Below, one piece after another: positions 1 through 10,844 of a stretch of DNA of 64,000 bases. The stretch spans positions 34,015,504-34,079,503 of the forward strand of contig JAOANR010000009.1 in assembly GCA_030278955.1 (NCBI GenBank). Direction: 5' to 3'. Numbering within the stretch: the first letter of the stretch is position 1; every line of letters starts with the position of its first letter. Origin of the DNA: Hygrophila difformis (lineage: Eukaryota; Streptophyta; Magnoliopsida; Lamiales; Acanthaceae). A program made the translations under genes and the position numbers. The notes under the pieces are model-generated. The model ran no database searches. It saw nothing but the letters and a program-made list of their open reading frames with translations, and was not told where the DNA came from.

Positions 1-55
1 TGCTCATGTGTAAGCCTCATACTCTGAAAAAATAAAAAGAGAGCAACGGTTTTGT

Positions 56-71
56 CAGCATAAATATGCTG
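56..71 (-). promoter_or_regulatory. LTR hairpin, element N
   Basis: The minus strand reads CTTACT followed by CAGCATATTTATGCTG, a 7-bp stem with a tiny loop. A T-rich run and CAG follow, ending at 24, 32 nt downstream. It sits in the same place as the hairpins in LTRs P, Q, W, X, Y, Z and S. A role next to a 3' splice site is inferred. Confidence 0.6.
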
Positions 72-350
72 AGTAAGTTAATCCCTAGCATACAGTAATG
101 GGGTTTCAAAGCCTTTAGTTATTTAAGAAAGAATTGACTTACATTTAGCACGATTGCATGCACTATATAAAATAGCTCGACTAAATAATGGAATTTAATT
201 GTATAAATCCAAGGTATGAATTCCAAATGATCACAGATATAACTTGCAAGGCGATTGACTAAATTGACAAAAACCAAAACACAATTTAACAAGGATTTAA
301 TTAGATCTCGTATAAATTTTTCGTTTCGTTTCTTTTATAGATCACCATTC

Positions 351-530
351 GCTAGGGCTCTTTGTCCACTAGCCTCATGGTCAATACTTCACTAGGGCCC
401 TTACGTCCGCTAGTCATACTCTTGGGGTCTTATGTCCACAAGCCACATAATCAATATCGCGCTAGGGCTCTTACGTCCGCTAGACATACGCTTGGGCCCT
501 TATGTCCACAAGCCACATAGTCAATATTGA
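351..530. repeat. Short tandem repeat in LTR N, 70-bp period
   Basis: The phrase (g/a)ctagggc(t/c)cttacgtccgctag recurs at 391 and 461 with a 70-bp period, and a shorter copy starts at 351. The block lies in the interior of LTR N, at about the place where LTRs P and X hold a different GC-rich tandem repeat. Confidence 0.6.
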
Positions 531-2633
531 TAGTATCTAACTTGGTCACAAATCACCAATGTTTCAGAAGAATTTAGAAAAATATTTTTATTTGTTTAGA
601 CATATCTCGCAAATCATGTGTTTCTCAAAAGACGAGTTTTCAACATTTTAACCAAGCCATTGCCACAGCTTACGCCATCTCAGTTTAAAATTTCATTTCA
701 AAGGCAATCAACTTCAAATTTCTACAGTAGATCAAAGACACGCTAACGGACAACTTTCGTGTTTTAAGTTTTCCGAAATTATGTGAGGAAACGGGTGAAA
801 TTTTACAATCTTTACAAAAGCCGAAATCTGTCATAATTGTCTATACAGCGCACTGATTTTCAAAAGAGTTTTTAACATAGCAAACGAACTCCAAAATTTA
901 TGAAATTTTACAGGCACTTAATAGACACCAAAAAAAACAAGTTTTATTAGAGGCAAATTATGCAAATTCATCACGGATGAAGTCAGATTAACCCACTAAG
1001 TTCGGTTTAAAAATCTGTCGACTTTTCCTTTTCGGACACAATGTATTCAAAATGGGTTTTCACTATTCAAACGTTAATGAAAATGCGCGAAATTATACAG
1101 GCATGTTCTCAAGACATTTATCTACAACTTTTATGTTTACACCTAAGATTAGTTTTGACCACAAGTGAAAGAAAAATGCACATCAAGTTCGATCATATAA
1201 TCTGTCTCGGTTTTCGAAAGGTTCATGCACAACAGAATATGTTCGACGCGGTTTGGGGTAGCAAATCTTAATTAAAATGCATGAAATTTTACAGAGGTAT
1301 TCAAGACTTATAGATCTACAAATTTCATGTTTAGCACAAGTCCTAATTCGGCCTAGATCCAAGATCAAAATGGCTAACAAGATCGAGAGTGAAATCTGCC
1401 AAGTTCTAAGTGCGAAAATAATTTCAGAGGTGTTCAGACTCGGATTTCGGGCATCAAACGTTAATGAAAAATTATGAAAATTTTACAGCATGTATAACTA
1501 TGTCTTAGGAACACTTTTTATGTTTTGAGTTTTCTCGTTTGAAGAATTTTAAGGGTTCAAAAAATTAATCAAAAAATGCTGCGCGCGTATGAAACCTCTT
1601 TTGACAGATTTATTTAATTTCTTGAGTTGAATCTTATGTTTGGTCGATTTTTAGCCACCAAAAACCGTATGTAAGAATTAACTTACATAATATGAGTTCT
1701 AAACAGCCCTTGGGTCGTCCGGAATCTACGGATGGCTACGAACGGATCTCCTCAACACGGTATCCTCTTCCCCTTGGCGACGAATCAAAATCGAATGTGA
1801 AAATCTATAGTTAGATCGAATTTTTTGGATTCAGAAAGGTGTAGGGAACCTAAATAAACACTCACCAATAATTTAAAATCTTGAAACCTTGCTCCACACG
1901 CCTCCTTGCTTGGATTTCGTCGTCGGGATTTCAAGAACACAAGAGGATTTGTGGTTTTTCGGTTTGAATGAGTTGGGAGGGAATATGAGAGTAAAGAGGA
2001 GTGAATTAGGGTTGTGTGATCTTATTATAGGGTATAGGATCACTTAATTTTGTCCCTAATATCCTTCCCTCCATGGTGATTGTGTTTCCATAGTCGGGGG
2101 TTAAAAATATGGCAAGAAATCTCGAAAACGCGCAAGATTATCGTAGGCTGTCCCACGGCGCGGTGGTGGCGCGGTGTAAGGCCAAACACCATGCGGAGGG
2201 CGCGCGGCCTGGTCTGGGCCGTGCGTCCGGACTGGGCTGTGCGATCCCGTCGGGCCTTTTCTCCTCTCTTTTGGGTTTCTATCCTCCTACATTTTCGGGC
2301 TCGATTATTCCGGGTCACTCTCGGATCATGATTCCTATCTTAAATCTATTTGGACTTGAAATTTATTTCGTGTTTGAAATCTTAAGTCCGTCGGTTTCGA
2401 ATTTTTCAGCTTCTAATTCGTCGTCTTTTGGCTCCCGTGCAATAATTTATTTAATTAAATTATTTTCGACTTCACGGGTTCTTGGATATTTAATTCCTTC
2501 TTGAATTAAATTTCATTTCTCATTTCATCTTTTGGAATTAAATTCCATTTCTCATTTTATCTTTAAATTATTTATTTTATTTATATATTGTATCTATTTA
2601 TTTATTTATGTTACAAAATTCTCGGGTATTACA

Positions 2634-2880
2634 GTCTACCCCCCTTAAGAATCAACTTCGTCCTCGAAGTTGCGTTTTTAGCTTCCCTCTCGAGCTAAGA
2701 ACTATGGTTCTTTTTGTTTATATTAGTTTTTTTCTTTATTTTTGTATTGTGACTGAACTCAGAATTAAAATTTCTAAGCTGCCTACGTACCCTGTGAAGG
2801 GATCAAGCCATGACGTAGTTCAAAACAATTTGAATTTGTTTATTTATTGATTTGGGATACATAATATTCGGGTTGTTACA
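2634..2880 (-). mobile_element. 3' internal tail of element N
   Basis: The minus strand carries the same untranslated tail seen before the 3' LTRs of X, P and Z. It has the AAATTGTTTTGAACTACGT block, the GGATCAAGCC/CTTCACAGGG block, the 20-base hairpin at 2653-2672 and the polypurine tract. The tail stops at 2880, exactly at a second LTR-like start (TGTAACAACCCG). In P, X, Y and Z a purine run and the end of pol or gag lie beyond this point. Here the flanking sequence is unrelated AT-rich DNA. Confidence 0.65.
2653..2672 (-). promoter_or_regulatory. Hairpin beside the polypurine tract, N
   Basis: Minus strand CAACTTCGAGGACGAAGTTG: a perfect 8-bp stem with an AGGA loop, followed by the polypurine tract and the LTR start. 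The same hairpin occurs in P, Z, X and Y. Confidence 0.6.
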
Positions 2881-3628
2881 ATAATAGACTAATGTCTAAT
2901 AATTTTATGCATATTTTGAAAATGTGTATATGATAATATTAATTTAATTATTTATAAAATCAACAGAGAAATTATATTAAACATCCTTCTTTTGCATATG
3001 TGTTTTGTCCAGTATAAGCCTAATACTTCCATTGTTTTGATATATTTGCACCATTCCCATTTGCACAAAAATTAAGGTGGGATTCCTCTCCCTTCACTAA
3101 TTTTAATTAACATACATAAAACAAGTAAAAAAAAAAAGTCAACAATACGGGGCAATGGAAAGAGAAAAGAGATCCAAAGTACTAATGATGATTTCATACA
3201 TATAGGGAAGAGAGAATCAATTTACAGTCCAAAAATTTCCCACCAAATGCAAAGTAAAAATATTCAACCCTTCCCCCTAAAACTATACAGATATAAATAG
3301 GCATAAATTTGATTCATTTACACAAACTTCACCATAAAATTTCCAGAAATCTATCTCTTCATGGCTATTCATGATTGGGAGGAAGTACATGAAGATTGAC
3401 CACTTCAACTTCAGGAAACTTTCTTGGATTCACAAGTTGATGCTGCTGGAACTTTGCACTCATTAAACTCACAAATTTCTAATGGTTGAAGCTTGGAGTC
3501 TACTGATGTCACAGGTTTTCTGACTTTGTTCCTGAAAGCATTGAAAAATGTGGTGTTGATCAATTTGATTGTCATGTAGACAATGATATTATAGACAATC
3601 AAGAAACAATTAGACAAAAAAGAATAAC
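2881..3628. other. AT-rich DNA with no recognised gene
   Basis: This 750-bp stretch lies between the N tail and the mariner transposase. I see no convincing coding region and no clear mariner terminal inverted repeat in it. It may hold the left flank of the mariner element in decayed form. Confidence 0.4.
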
Positions 3629-4849
3629 TTGATAAATCAACAAAGAAGAGCCATTTTCCAAAAATTATGTTTTGCAGCAAGTGCTAATGATCATTTGCCT
3701 AGAGGAATTGTAAAAGAAACAACCATTGAGTATAAATGTAGCAGATACGCAATTTCAAGGTTGTGGAGGGATGCAAAGTTACAAAAGAATAGAGGTGATG
3801 TGGTGAATGTCGACAATAAAATAATGAACTGTGGAAGACCACGCAAAGCCCGAAGATGTTATTCAAGCCATTCCAGTGAACAAAAGAACATTAATACGAA
3901 CTTTAGTAGGCCATTTAAAAGTTGGTTCTACACTTGTGTATTCCGTGATTCAAAAGGTGATATCTGGCCTCACTCAAACTTAATCAAGCCAAAGTTAACT
4001 CAGTCCCATAAAGTCCAAAGGCTTTTATGGATTTTGAGACACATAATTCTTAGGACATTGCACACAAAGGCAAGCTTTGTGGGATTTTTTAATTATGTGC
4101 ATATGGATGAGAAGTGGTTCTATTTGAATAAAGAGACCATGAAATTTCATCTTTCACCAAATGAGGAGGATCTATACCGATCAACACAAAGCAATAAATT
4201 TATTCCTAAAGTAATAATGTTCCTAACTGTTGTTGGCAGACCTATAGTAAGTGCATCTGGAGATGTTATTTGGGATGGAAAAATTGGAATATTTGCTTTT
4301 ACAGAAGTGGTTTTAGCACAAAGAAGTAGTACCAACAGACTAACAGGGACACTAAAAGTGAAGACAATGCAGAAAATAACACGAAAAGTCATTAGGCAGA
4401 AAATGATATGCGAAGTGTTGCCTGCAATTAGAGTCAAGTGGCCGAGAAATGCATCAAAACATATTCTCATTCAACAGGACAACGCAAGGCCTCACATTCT
4501 ATCCAATGACAATAATATCAATGAGGCAGAACATATGTATCGTTTTGACATTGAAATTATATACCAACCGCTTCACTCTCCATGCCTTAACATACTTGAC
4601 CTTGGGTTCTTTAGGGCAATACAGTCAATACAACATCAACAATTTCCAAAAAAATATGGAAGAGTTAGTAAAAGTTATGGAAGATGCATATTCAAGAATT
4701 TGATCCAAAATTGTTATATAACGAACTACACATGGCTACATTTTCAATATGTTATGATTGAAATTCTTAAGCATCAAGAGGGAAACAACTACAAGAGCCC
4801 ACACACTGGCAAAACAAAGCTGGACAAGTTAGGGTTATTGCCAAAATAA
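3629..4849 (+). pseudogene. Plant mariner-like (DD39D) transposase, decayed
   Basis: A 406-residue open frame that resembles plant mariner-like transposases, which cut and paste elements with Stowaway-like ends at TA sites. A helix-turn-helix-like N-terminus (about residues 1-60) is followed by the catalytic core: D160 in HMDEKWFY, D284 in IQQDNARPH and D324 in ILDLGFF. D284 and D324 are separated by 39 residues, the spacing of the plant group. The frame is nevertheless not the ancestral one throughout. Between about 3850 and 3955 the family-like peptide (including IPVNKRTLIRTL) lies in the next frame, so two compensating indels have scrambled residues 73-109. Near 4645-4760 the family-like sequence again moves between frames. 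No terminal inverted repeats were found, so the element is probably dead. Confidence 0.8.
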
Positions 4850-5148
4850 ATGGAAGTCGACCAAGAAGACATGAATATAGCTGTGCACTTCCTGGATGAA
4901 TATCACGTGACACACGAAGAAGTATAAAGGTAAGCAAAAGTTGTTGAAAAAAGAATCTTTTTGATGTTCTACTTAACAAAGCCAGAAGTGCTTTCGAGAT
5001 TGGTCTTTTGTGATGCTAAACTGTGAAGAAGTTCTGTATGGAAACATAGTATAAGCTGGACAAAGTTTTGTATGCTAAAATGAACTTTTGAACACATGAA
5101 TGAAGTCTGGAAATTTTTTGTTATAGCTAGAAATTGAAATTCATTATT
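4850..5148. other. Flank of the mariner remnant, nothing recognised
   Basis: A 300-bp AT-rich stretch after the transposase stop. It may be the mariner 3' untranslated end. No terminal repeat, RNA gene or coding sequence could be identified. Confidence 0.3.
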
Positions 5149-5454
5149 TCAAACAAGCCTTTTAAATTTTTCTTGAAGTGCAAAACAACTTGTACTAACC
5201 TTTAGATTTGTTGGAGCATGGATTCTTATAATGTTTGGGAAAAAACACTTAAACAGTTTGCGACATCCTGGATGCACATCTACAAGCATCCTATCTCCAA
5301 GGCTTTGTCGATGACAAAAGACACTCCGACGTGTGTTGCTTGAGTATACCTCCTCTGGAGTGTCAGGAAGATAAATATTTTTTTTTTCTTGTGCTGGCGA
5401 TGCTGGTGGTGTGAGATATTCAACCTTTTTCTTCGGAGATAACTCAAGGAACAC
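5149..5454 (-). other. Exon-like open stretch, product not recognised
   Basis: The minus strand has a likely splice acceptor (pyrimidine-rich run ending ACATTGCAG, about 5455). An open frame of about 85 codons follows and ends near a likely donor (CTAAAG|GTTAGT, about 5203). The peptide is polar and proline-containing (LTPPASPAQEKK, YLPDTPEEVYS) and then rich in cysteine and basic residues (HPGCRKLFKCFFPN). Its composition looks like coding DNA, not retrotransposon DNA. No partner exons were found: element P begins 90 bp upstream on that strand, and the mariner remnant lies on the other side. It could be an exon of a host gene split or displaced by insertions, or a captured gene fragment. Confidence 0.35.
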
Positions 5455-7514
5455 TGCAATGTTTTAGAGAAAAAACAACATTAAACAAGAAGTAAATTAA
5501 AATATAAAAGTAATCATTTTTGTACTCAATTCATAATAAATTACTGTAATACCCGGGATTTTTATCGGCATCCAAAGGAATAAAATTAGTTTCTTAATCC
5601 GATCAAGGTCGAATTATCTCCGGGAAGAAGAAAATAATTTATCACAATAAATTATTGTTCGAAAATGAAATGCCGATAGATTCAAAAATTCAAAATGGAA
5701 TAAAATAGGGAAAGGAAGCCCGAAGATATTCCATGGATTAATTCCAAAAGAATTGGAATTAAATTCAAGAAGGAAAAGAATTTTAATTCCAAAAACCCGT
5801 GAAGTCGGAAATAATTTAATTAGATAAATGATTGCACGGGAGCCAAAAGACGACGAATTAGAAGCCGACAAATCTGAAACCGACGGACTTAAGATTTCAA
5901 ACACGAAATCAAATTCAAGTCGAAATAGATTTAGGATGGGAATCGTAATCCAAGAATGACCCGGAAAAATCGAGGCCGAAAATGTAGGAGGATAGAAACC
6001 CGAAAGAGAGGAGAAAATGCCCGACGGGATCGCACGGCCCAGTCCGGACGCACGACCCAGACCAGGCTGCGCGCCCTTTGCACGGTGTTGGGCCAAACCC
6101 CGCGCCAACCCCGCGCCAAGCAGCAGACAGCTGCCAACTTGTGCGATTTCGGCGATTTCTAGCCAAAATTTGCGACCCCGACTATGGAAACCCGATTTTA
6201 GTCGATGGACAGGCTTTAGGGTCGAGATTGGATGATCCCGAACCCCATTCATCAGTCTTCAAACCCTTTTCTTCATCCAAAACTCTCCCTAAACCAAAAA
6301 CACAAGCTCTTGACTTGCCGACGACTTTCCGACGAGATTCCGGCGACCAAAACCGATCGTGGAAGCGTATAGATCAAGGGACACTGATCTTGAATCATTG
6401 GTAAGGGTTAGATTAGGATTCTTTCTCGTTTTTAATCTCAAACCTCATTATAACTTACGGATCTTTGACTTGCAAACACGTTCGTGGCCGAAGGAGAAGG
6501 AGAACGTGTGCGTAGATTCGTTCGTGGTGATTTTGGACGATTCGAGCGACCCTAGGACGACCAAGAACACCATTACTGTAAGTTGTTACTGTAAGTTGAT
6601 ACCTTTCATATCAATACGGGTGGCTTAGGGGCGTCCGAATTAGTGACTTTGTAACGAAACGTAAAAATCGAACCTAAAAACCCCAACTTGCGCATTTTCT
6701 GAAATCCATTTAAAACTCCTATTTCGAGAGTCCAAACCGAGAAAGTCAAAACTAGACTTTTGATCCTAACACCTTAAGCTATTTTGTGTAAACATTTCAG
6801 AGATTTTCATCAACGTTTACTACCTCAAAACGCGTCGGACATAATCTGCGTTTTCAAACTTTTTGGAAAAACTGATAGTACATATGTGCAAACTTGATGA
6901 GCATGTTTCTATGATTTCTAGTCCGAATTAATCTTTGCAATGTAAACAAAAGTTGTAGATAATTATGTCTAGTATGTGTCCACCAAATTTCAGAATTTTT
7001 GGAGTCCGTTTGATTTGTCAAAAAGTTGATTTTCTGAACTGTGTCAAAACCAAATCCTGACAGTGCATTGGTTGTGTAGTAAACTCGATTTTTGACATGT
7101 TTCCTCACCTTATTTCGAAATAGTTAAAACACAAAAGTTGTTTGTTAGGGTGTTTTTGATATAGTATAAAAGATTCAGATTTTTCAGAATTGAATTGATT
7201 TTTAAATTAAAAAGGCGTAAATTGTGACGTCAAACGATTTTAAATTGATGAGATTTTGAAATTCCGAAACAAACGGTCGAAACCTTGAAATACGATAAAT
7301 CCCGTTACACTAAATCGAAACGATATCGGATACTTAGGTAGAGGGTGAGTGCTCTACAGGGTGCCCTCTAGCCTTTTTCGGCGTGCCCATAATGGACGCA
7401 AGATACTTGAATGAAAAACTACGCCAAAACGGCATGAGATATATGACCTACACTCTCGGGAGTATCCGTATGGGTTTCTCGAGGCTCCGGAGTATTACTG
7501 GGTATGGCGGATAC

Positions 7515-7735
7515 GCTGCAGCCGCCGGACGACCGGCTACACAAGAAACTTACGAAACTGGCTGCAGCCACCGGATCGCCGGCTAAATGAAACTTACTAA
7601 ATTGGCTGAGGCCGCCGGACCGCCGGCTATATGACACTTACTAAATTGGCTGCAGCCGCCGGATTGCCGGCTAAACGGAAGCTTACTAAATTGGCTGCGG
7701 CCGCCGGATTACCGGCTATCTTAAATATTGTTGAG
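7515..7735. repeat. GC-rich 44-46 bp tandem repeat in the 5' LTR of P
   Basis: About five units begin GCTGC(A/G)GCC and contain CCGGATTGCCGGCTA-type palindromic cores, separated by cttactaaattg. Unit starts lie at 7515, 7561, 7605, 7649 and 7694. LTR X has two such units, and LTRs Q and Z only one. Confidence 0.8.
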
Positions 7736-8050
7736 ATTGTAGAGTAACGGGGAAAAATTAAAAGACATTATCTTTATTTTAAATTTTGTGTTTACTCGTG
7801 GAAAAATTTAAATGACTTTATCTTATTCCTAAACTATGTCTTTACTCATGCTATAATATGCCATGTTTTAAAATTATGCCTATGCCTTATATTATCATTT
7901 TCAAATTGAATTTAGTTATGAGAAAATGTGAATTAAATTATTGTCTAGTAATTAGTCTATTACATGTTTTAATATGCATGCTAAAAAAATGAGTTTTTAA
8001 TTATTAAAAATTTAAAACCCCTTTATTGCTATGTTAGGGATTGACTTACT

Positions 8051-8068
8051 CAGTTTTCTTTAATACTG
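8051..8068 (+). promoter_or_regulatory. LTR hairpin, P 5' LTR
   Basis: CTTACT is followed by CAGTTTTCTTTAATACTG, and a T-rich run ending CTATGACAG lies 31 nt downstream at 8099. The 3' LTR copy (15057-15074) reads CAGTATTCTTTAATACTG with a full 7-bp stem, so this copy carries one stem change. Confidence 0.6.
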
Positions 8069-8402
8069 ATAAACGTTGCTTTCTATTTTTCTATGACAGA
8101 GTATGAAGCATGAGCATACATCCGGGAAATTTATTTTGGACATTAAATTATTTTCTATATGAGACTACATACGGGCCTGTTAACCCGTGTTTTGGCCATG
8201 TCGGCCCTTATATTTTATTTCCGCTGCATGTATGGATGATTATTATTTTTAAATATAAGTATTTCCGGATTTGGTTGTTTAAAATTATTTTATACCCTTA
8301 GCCTTGCAATCTCTCAAGTGAGCTCGAATGAAGTCGTGTCTTGCTTGGGAGGTGTGGCGGTGGCATCCCGGCCTGGATTATCAAATCCGGGGTGTTACAA
8401 GT

Positions 8403-8414
8403 TGGTATCAGAGC
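8403..8414 (+). other. Primer binding site of P (tRNA-Met type)
   Basis: TGGTATCAGAGC begins three bases after the 5' LTR end. It is complementary to the 3' end of initiator tRNA-Met, the usual primer for plant Ty3/gypsy chromoviruses. Confidence 0.85.
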
Positions 8415-8499
8415 CCGGAATATTTTAAAACTACTATTATTATTTTTAAACTAGTATCATTTTTAAACTTATTATTTTTAAAAATACCAGTATTATTTT

Positions 8500-8685
8500 G
8501 AGCCCAAAATTTTGGCCAAGAATTTTTATTTACTTAGTGCAATATTTTAAGCCCAAAGATTAATTATTTTTGGCCCAATATTTAATTATTATGTTAAGCC
8601 CAATTATTTTGGCCCAATATCCTTGTTTTTACTTAAGCCCAAATAATTTATTTCTTTTGGCCCAATATAGTGGCCCAAACCTTTT
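8500..8685 (+). repeat. GCCCAA-rich leader of P with G-tract downstream
   Basis: About nine short copies of AGCCCAA or GGCCCAA occur between 8500 and 8680. A run of six G and the palindrome TTGCATATGCAT follow near 8774-8790. The same order is seen after the primer binding sites of X and W. It may be part of the RNA packaging or dimerisation region, or a cluster of TGGGCC-type promoter sites read on the other strand. Confidence 0.4.
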
Positions 8686-9050
8686 ACCCTTATTCTTTTA
8701 AAATCTATCCATGGAATAAATTTATTTTTAAAACCCATGGATAAATAAATGCATGCATAAATTAAATTTTTATTGGGGGGATTGCATATGCATACATATA
8801 TAATTGTACTAACTTTTTTTTTATGTGAATTATCGGCGTTAAGAAACACTCCTATATTAGAATTCGACATGACTTTGACTTAGGAGCGCTTGCTAAAGAC
8901 TAACTTTGCCTTAGTCCTAGATCTCGATCACTTATGCTTAGCGTGCTCCCATCTATTCTCTCTCTTCTTGCCATTCTATCATTTAGACTTTCCTGACTGC
9001 TAACGTGCCTTAGATTAGAAACTCATCTTCGCATGCTTTCAAAACAGAAA

Positions 9051-9624
9051 ATGGCACCTAGAGGAAGACCTAGAAATCCACCCATCCCACCCAACACCAA
9101 CGAAGAGCCACGACAACCCGACATACCAGTACAGACATTAGTGCACCCAATCAAGGAGGGCAAGTAGCCTCCATACCCAAGAACTTAAGTGACCGCTTGA
9201 GAACTATAGAGGAAGCTTTGGTTGCCTTGGGAAATGCACTAATCAACCAAGGGAAGGGCAAGAGGAAACGGGACCACGGAACCGATAATTACTCAGGTAG
9301 GAACCATATTCGGGGAGGCCCGAATAGACCACCTCAAGGCAACAGTGGAGGAAACAAAGGGATAGTCTTCAACCATGTGACTATGCGCCACCATGCCCAA
9401 AGTGTGGTAAACCACATTATGCGAGAGGATGCCCTAAACTTGGCGCGTGCTATCGATGCGGTCGACAGGGTCACCGAATGCGTGAATGCCGGACTCGGAT
9501 GGAGAACATTGAGAAGCGAGAAGATTTGAATAGGCTGGATTTGGTGAACGCTCAGCAAGGAAATCAAGGAGGAACTGTAGGACGATTGGATGACAACGAT
9601 CGAGTCAAATTACCAGCTCAATGA
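9051..9624 (+). pseudogene. Internally deleted gag of element P
   Basis: The start codon context and first residues (MAPRGRPRN) match the gag starts of X, Y and Z. A stop follows within about 40 codons, and a second open piece (DRLRTIEEALVALGNA) corresponds to the next conserved part of gag. The central capsid-like region, including the WIRTFDKLLN and GGEADEWW motifs of Z, is missing. The C-terminal end survives in another frame with two zinc knuckles, CPKCGKPHYARGC and CYRCGRQGHRMREC, reading to a stop at 9622. At least one stop, one large deletion and one frameshift make it non-functional, so this copy would have depended on other gag proteins. Confidence 0.85.
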
Positions 9625-9702
9625 GAAGGGGGTCGAAGGTAACGATACCCGAACCTTCCCGAGAATAACTTATAGGCAGTTATGGGGACATAACTGAAGT
9701 CC

Positions 9703-9718
9703 TAAGGGGGAGAGGATG
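9703..9718 (+). other. Upstream polypurine tract and LTR-like start in P
   Basis: Just after the pol-tail scar, TAAGGGGGAGAGGA is followed by TGTAATACCCCG at 9717, which looks like a second LTR start 315 bp before the true 3' LTR. Equivalent sites occur in X (62399), Z (49350), Y (38884, minus) and N (2880, minus). Confidence 0.5.
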
Positions 9719-9992
9719 TAATACCCCGTAATAATGCATGGACATTTATTTATGAGCCCGACCCAAATATTTTGTATCCCAAATAAACAAATTCAAATTG
9801 TTTTGAACTACGTAATGACTTGATCCCTTCACAGGGTACGTAGGCAACTTGGAAATCTCAATTCTAAAGTTCAGTCATAATTGAAAACAAATTCAAATTG
9901 TTTTCTTATAATTCTTGATATAAGAAAAAGAAATGGATACTAGGAGTAGAAATCATGCGACCCTAGTTCCTAGCTCGTGAGAAGCTAACACC

Positions 9993-10031
9993 CAACTTCG
10001 AGGACGAAGTTGATTCTTAAGGGGGGTAGAT
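9993..10031 (+). promoter_or_regulatory. Hairpin and polypurine tract before the P 3' LTR
   Basis: The perfect hairpin CAACTTCGAGGACGAAGTTG (9993-10012) is followed by TTAAGGGGGGTAGAT and the 3' LTR start at 10032. The purine run is the expected primer for plus-strand DNA synthesis. Confidence 0.7.
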
Positions 10032-10585
10032 TGTAATACCCGGGATTTTTATCGGCATCCAAAGGAATAAAATTAGTTTCTTAATCCGATCAAGGTCAAA
10101 TTATCTCCGGGAAGAAGAACATAATTTATCACAATAAATTATTGCTCGAAAATGAAACGCCGATAGATTCAAAAATTCAAAATGGAATAAAAGAGGGAAA
10201 GGAAGCCCGAAGATATTCCATGGATTAATTCCAAAAGAATTGGAATTAAATTTAAGAAGGAAAAGAATTTTAATTCCAAAAACCCGTGAAGTTGGAAATA
10301 ATTTAATTAGATAAATGATTGCACGGGAGCCAAAAGACGATGAATTAGAAGCCGACAAATCCGAAACCGGCGGACTTAAGATTTCAAAGACGAAATCAAT
10401 TTCAAGTCGAAATAGATTTAGGATGGGAATCGTAATCCGAGAATGACCTGGAAAAATCGAGCCCGAAAATGTAGGAGGATAGAAACCCGAAAGAGGGGAG
10501 AAAAGGCCCGACGGGATCGCACGGCCCAGTCCGGACGCACGACCCAGACCAGGCCGTGTGCCCTTTGCGCGGTGTTGGGCCAAAC
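10032..10585 (+). mobile_element. 3' LTR of P, first part
   Basis: It matches the first part of the 5' LTR closely and stops in GTGTTGGGCCAAAC, where solo LTR Q is inserted. The sequence resumes after 13336. Confidence 0.9.
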
Positions 10586-10844
10586 TGTAATACCCGAGAA
10601 TTTTCCAACATAAAACAAAACAATAATTAAACAAATAAATAATAAATAAAATAAATACCATAAATAAATAGATAAATCCAGCAAATAAATAAATAAATAA
10701 AGATAAGGAAATGAGAAATGAGATTTTACTTAAAAAGGAATTAAAGGAATTTAATTAAACAAAAGGATGGATAAATGGTACACCAAAACCCGACACTAAT
10801 GAACTCGAGTATTCGAGTCCAAAACATCCAATTAGACTGAGAAT

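Larger units (their letters stand above)
1..2633 (-). mobile_element. LTR of Ty3/gypsy-type element N (cut by window start)
   Basis: Read on the minus strand the LTR begins TGTAATACCCGAGAATTTTG at 2633 and runs leftwards out of the window. Its first 20 bases match the starts of LTRs Q and Z almost exactly, and a polypurine tract (complement of ccccccttaag) lies just outside it. Near the left edge are the LTR hairpin (56-71) and a pyrimidine-rich CAG, in the same order as in the other LTRs here. The terminal CA end, primer binding site and target duplication are not in the window, so a solo LTR and a full element cannot be told apart. Open frames inside it, such as those around 1041-1477 and 2040-2504, are short and resemble shadows found in the other LTRs. 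Confidence 0.85.
5545..8399 (+). mobile_element. 5' LTR of element P
   Basis: It starts TGTAATACCCGGGATTTTTA and ends CCGGGGTGTTACA. Inside are two donor-like sites, ATTGGTAAGG near 6400 and ACTGTAAGTT near 6576, then a GC-rich tandem repeat (7515-7735), the LTR hairpin (8051-8068) and a CAG ending at 8099. The conserved block CGGGCCTGT...GGCCATGTCGGCCC near 8175-8207 and the GTGGCGGTGGCATCCCG block near the end are shared with the other LTRs. No coding region is expected in it. Confidence 0.9.

Noticed and set aside
2040..2504. Long overlapping open frames on both strands
   Set aside because: The same frames recur in the 5' regions of LTRs P, Q, X and Z (for example near 5915-6250, 10418-10684, 31277-31603, 45078-45475). 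They reflect shared GC-rich LTR sequence, not genes.
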